From assembly GCA_026745465.1 (NCBI GenBank), contig JACYXH010000473.1, positions 558,191 to 622,190 on the forward strand: 64,000 bases of DNA, written 5' to 3'. Below are positions 59,433 to 64,000 of the stretch, piece by piece. A program made the translations under genes and the position numbers. A model generated the notes under the pieces. The model was not told the origin of the DNA. It ran no database searches and saw only the letters and a program-made list of their open reading frames with translations. This DNA comes from Lota lota (taxonomy: Eukaryota; Chordata; Actinopteri; Gadiformes; Lotidae). Position 1 is the first letter of the stretch; each line of letters begins with the position of its first letter.

Positions 59433-62400
59433 AGCGCCTGCAGTGAATTAGTATTTTCAATCCAAATTACTTTGGCCAGGTGTTACACTCCATTGCTCAT
59501 CTGTCCTTTAGATCTATGCATAGACACACACACTCGCAGACACGCATGCACGCACACACATGCACTCAAATACAGACTTTATTTCTGTCTTTATCTCTGT
59601 ATCTTTTTGTCTCTCATCTGGTTTTTGCTGCATCAAGTTCTCTTTTTCTCTCAAACATGATGGCGTTAAGAGGGCAATATGGGTGAGATACAGTCATCTG
59701 TTGCTGCACAGTTGTTTGCGTATACTATATTTAGTGCCATAACAACCTTAACACATGGCTAACAAGCAAGGAAGTCGTTGCCATGGATACCCCAAGTCAC
59801 AGCTTACAGGAATGCACTTGTGAAAGATCCAATAATTGCATGACAATCCTGAGTTATCCCTTGACGCTGTTTTTCTGTCACATCACTGAACAATTATTAC
59901 GATGCAAATGGGGGACTGATTTAATGAAAATGCAATGTGGCAATTATTAATGCCACCCACTAAATTCAGATAAATTGTAACTAGTGGCAGGTAAAATTTT
60001 AGAATATTGGGTGTTATGGAAGTGTAATAACATTATAAAATGAATGAAATACTGATGCAATATAGTAAAAGCAAAGTGTAATGTGTCTTTTCCATTGGAC
60101 ATGGAATGAAAGCAATACCATTCTTGTAGTTAACGTCTTTATCTCTGGAACTGGCAACTCCAATGTTGGCTGCTTGTGTTTACAGGTGGCAGGTAAAATA
60201 AAAAGAATGTTAATTAATGCACGTGTCACGTAAAATTAGCACCTCTACCTCACCTACCTAATTCAAACGAGAAACCGTGTGGAAATCAACACGTCCATAC
60301 AACTGCATGATCAAATAATCGAACACAGGAGCAGTGCTACATGATACCTATTGTGTTGTCATTTAACCCAATGTATGAGACACACATCTCTGACAGTCAT
60401 GTATGTCTCGGATGGAGAATATTGACAAATGGGGTGACACCATCGAAGAGTAGAGCTCTTGCACAAAGAAGAGCCCTTTGAGGCTGTTGTCTCTTTCTCT
60501 AAACCTTTGACCTTTTAAAACACTGCCCACTATTTCTTCCCTTGGCAATAAATGCTAACTCTAATACCGTCTCGAATAATATAAAGAGATTAGCCACCGT
60601 TGCGGCAGTCACCGAGGCGTGAGGCATTTTGATGTGTTTCGATCGATTGTGTTCTGTTTGCAGGACAAACCCTTTTTTTTTCTTTCTTCTCCTGCATTGC
60701 CGAAGTTAACTAACCTTTTCAGCAAGTCGTAACTGTTCCATTAGCGATGTGCAAGGTAGTGATTAGACTCTCGACGGGAGGCTTTCACAAAGCACTGTGA
60801 CAGAACATCCGCGAGACAAACGTAGCTATTTCAAATGAAGAAATCTGCAAGCGTACAGCGAGTAATTACCCATGGCGATGTACGCGAAGGAAGCTGGCAC
60901 GAGTCGAGGCAAAACAGCAAAAAAAAAAAAAAGAGCACGCATTAACCATTGGCAAAGTCTTTTATAAAAAATAAAATGTGTCTGCTCCCTGCAATTTAAA
61001 GAAATACAGCACTGTTCAAAGACAATATTCAAAGTAGCTGCTGTTAATGAACCTTTTAAAGGACAATAAACATTGGGGATCTGACAAATGACCATCTAAG
61101 TATAGCTTTGTCTTTCTTGTATTTTATCCATGAAAAAAAAAAATTCTGTTGAGATGTTACGAATATATGTGGATGGATTGAATGATGGCTTAATGCCTTC
61201 AATCATTAATCCACTAAATAGTGTTTACTATTTACCTTTCTTCTTCAGATGAAGTTATCAGATCATAATGACACAGAATGCTTTTATTCACTGGTTTTCG
61301 GTAAATTGAAATTACTATATTGGTGGTAGCCTACTGGTGTTTCTTTGATGAATTGTTGAGTAGGTAATAAAGCCACACACATTCATTGAACGGAACTGTG
61401 TTAGGTTATATCATCAAGTGAGAAATGGAATTGGGAAGTCTATGTTGGTTTTACAGTTTAAGTAATAAAAGGCTTTCACATTAGCTCTTGGCTAATATAA
61501 ATAATGCAATAATAGGATACTTGTTTGGTAGCTGGAGGGAAATTCTTGCTGTTTTCCATAGAAAGGGTTACAATTAATTGTCAGCAACTTCCCTGGAACA
61601 GGTTAGCATCCAACATCTTGCTTCAGGGTACGTTGACAATTAAATTAAGAAAATAAATCTGTTAATATAAGAGATTCCTCTTATAGTATAGGTGCTGTCC
61701 TATGATACCATAAGGCTAAACTGTCTATCTGCTGATCCATGTATCCATCTATGTCTAGTTATTTGTCTGTCTGCATTTCGAGCTTTTGCTCCAGCTGCCT
61801 CTCTAGCTGTCCGTTTACATCAGTGGCTGCCTAGCCTCTAATCCTAACAGTCAATGAATGTAGCACACTACCTGAAGAAAGAAAGTGCATCTTATGTAAG
61901 CAATAAACTGAGATGGGGTTAACAAACATTTATGTGCGTTTATAACTTGTTGGATACCTAATAACTTCCCAAATCCCAAAAGTTATAAAGTTGATTTGGT
62001 ATTTGTTTTGGAGTTTTTTATTTTTATTGGGCTGGCCCCTCTGTGTTCTATTCTCACTGTGTGTTGGATGGAAAGGTCACGGCGTAATCAAGCAGGCTAA
62101 ACATCGGTCTGCCGCCCCCAGACAAAGCAGGTGATCAGCTGTGGGCAAAATGTCAAGTAGATAGAGCTGATTGTTGCCTTGGTGGGGGCCTGAGCCCACC
62201 GTGAATTAGTTAAGTGTCCGAGGGGTCTCCTTCCCCCTGCAGTTATTTTGACAAGGTCACATGAGGTACAGCAGAGACATGAAGAGAATAGCGGGAGATT
62301 TCACACACATGTCGAGGATTTGGCGCCAGGAGGATTTATAACAGCGTGCTTGCATGGCTGTCTATTTATGTTAAAGGAGATGGCATATTATTTTCTATTA

Positions 62401-62761
62401 TTGAATGTGTCCTAATCTAGTGTGTTTTTGTGTGTGTGCAAGATATGTGTGTACCTGTATTTGCATCTCATGATGTATGCAAGCGGGTGTCATAATTCTG
62501 TTGTGTCAAAGCAGAAAGTGTAGATCCATTTCCCAGGGTTGGCCGTGAAATCTTGTTTGGTGCAGATAAAGTAGCTGGAGTACCACTACTGGTGGGAAAA
62601 AAGTAAATCCCTTCAAGGCAGTGTCAACAGTTCACACGGTAATGAATACATATGAGATGTTCAATGTTTAAACTCTACAGGAGTATACCTCTAAAGGAAT
62701 AGTGTGGGCAGGAATTATTAAAAAAACAAACTAAAATGACTATTTTCCAAAAGAAGCTAAA

Positions 62762-62887
<126 letters not shown>

Positions 62888-63407
62888 GTTTGATTTGATT
62901 TTGCTCTTGGTTTATTAAATGGTGTGCTGGTACACCATATTTTAATAACACATTGCTCATAGCAACCAGGGTTGGTTTGAGTGTATGCATGCCCTTGTGT
63001 GAGGTTGGCTTATGTTTGACAATTTATCTTGCTGTCAAACCTTTTTGTGATTGTGTGTTTGGTCTATACTTCACTGCACGTTAAGGTTGCTGGTAATAGT
63101 GGGATCGGATTATGCCATGTAACTCAATATCATTGATTTACCATTTCCCTTTCCTACCTCTGTCTTCCTGCTGCTGAAACACCTCTATTTTTATCCAATC
63201 AAACACTTGTCCTGGTCTTATCCATTTTCGCAAAGCTGTAACAAACATTTGGGGTGTGTGTTTGTTTGTGTGTGTGCACGCAGCATTGTGTATATATGTT
63301 CCATGTGTTTGTGTTACTACAGTCTAAACCTGGTGTATAAATACAGCAAATAACGACAAATAATGAAATTAAAAACTACAACTACCACCTCTAATACAAC
63401 TAATAAT

Positions 63408-63485
63408 AATGATGATTACAATGTCGGTGGTGATGATAATGATGATGATGATGATGGTGATGGGAAAAAGGAGGAGGAGGAGGAT
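63408..63485. repeat. (GAT)n/(GAG)n trinucleotide tract
   Basis: ATGATGAT-type units with GGT variants, then GGAGGAGGAGGA. Confidence 0.9.
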
Positions 63486-63590
63486 AACAAATCACACACT
63501 TAGGGATGAACTCCTTATCTACAGCTAGACTAATGAGCACTCTGTCCACACCAGTTACCGCAGGTGCTACTGGAAATATGCATCCATTAC

Positions 63591-63625
63591 ACAGACAGAC
63601 AGACAGACACATATACAGACAGAGA
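63591..63625. repeat. (CAGA)n short tract
   Basis: Four clean CAGA units then a looser ACAGACAGAGAGA. A similar ACAGACAG run lies at 51,179-51,198. Confidence 0.85.
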
Positions 63626-64000
63626 GATACTCCGCTCATTTCCAGCCCAGGAGAACATCTCAGGGTTTCAACTTTCATCCATCTGTCACAAAACACCTCT
63701 TTGCGATGTGTGGTTTGTATTCCAACCCATGCAAAAACTGACATCCTTCCCGTGGACTTATAGCAAATGCCTGAGTGTCCGCGTATGCAATGTTTACCCC
63801 TTGAGAAAGATATCCGTCACTCTCCGCAGTGGCCATATTGGATCAGAGAGGTGACAAACAGTGTGCCAAAGGAGACGAGTTGAGAGGAAGCTCTCTTGGG
63901 CTGATCCCTTTAGCATGAAGATGTAGCTAATCGTAGATACACAGGGCCATTATGATTTAAGTTTGTACTAGTACATAGCACACCGATGAGTTATCGGAAC

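Noticed and set aside
63591-63625. CRISPR-like repeated spacing
   Set aside because: CAGA microsatellite; no repeat-spacer pattern, and the genome is eukaryotic.

Overview
The window looks like vertebrate, specifically teleost fish, nuclear DNA from a gene-poor intergenic or long-intron region. The reasons are two Tc1-like transposons of types common in fish, tRNA-derived SINEs with the usual teleost 3' tail, a hAT-type MITE, a SCAN/gag retroelement fossil and a very heavy load of (CA/TG)n microsatellites. By my count simple repeats fill about 3.2 kb (about 5%). Such a load is known from gadiform fish, among others, but I cannot name the species. There are no operons and no tRNA or rRNA genes. 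I found no host gene with a convincing multi-exon structure, and most open frames are translations of CA/TG, GA/CT or poly-G/C tracts.

Layout. 1-14.7 kb: dense microsatellites, a G53 run, a purine-rich block (3.5-4.0 kb), one SINE (5.1-5.3 kb) and a perfect 19-bp palindrome (6.9 kb). 14.7-17.8 kb: a GC-rich hairpin, a 124-nt almost pure C tract, then a fossil of a Gmr1-like (Ty3/Gypsy) retroelement with SCAN-like gag and a protease-like motif. 17,849-19,429: a complete Tc1-like element with an uninterrupted 341-codon DD34E transposase, set in a (TA)n tract. 19.5-31 kb: mostly non-repetitive DNA with possible conserved noncoding blocks, a second SINE, a 16-bp palindrome, and a (TG)n/(CA)n inverted pair at 30.2-30.5 kb. 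31-39.6 kb: a LINE 3' remnant, a candidate 75-nt exon (32.4 kb, minus strand), a decayed copy of a teleost multicopy protein family (37.7-38.0 kb, minus strand) and a SINE tail. 42.1-42.5 kb: a 171-bp tandem duplication. 48,150-49,759: a second Tc1-like element with about 211-bp IR/DR ends and a broken transposase. 53,028-53,901: a hAT-type MITE with an 8-bp target duplication. 54-64 kb: unique DNA, more microsatellites and possible conserved blocks.

Functionally the only recognisable coding capacity is selfish. The first Tc1 element is the one gene here that could still make a full-length protein. The host-related signals (candidate exons and conserved-looking blocks) are inferences from splice-like signals and base composition, and need comparative data. 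I found no evidence of a new biological system. The most unusual things are the extreme homopolymer tracts, the long inverted CA/TG pair, the intact transposon and the possible cryptic exons.
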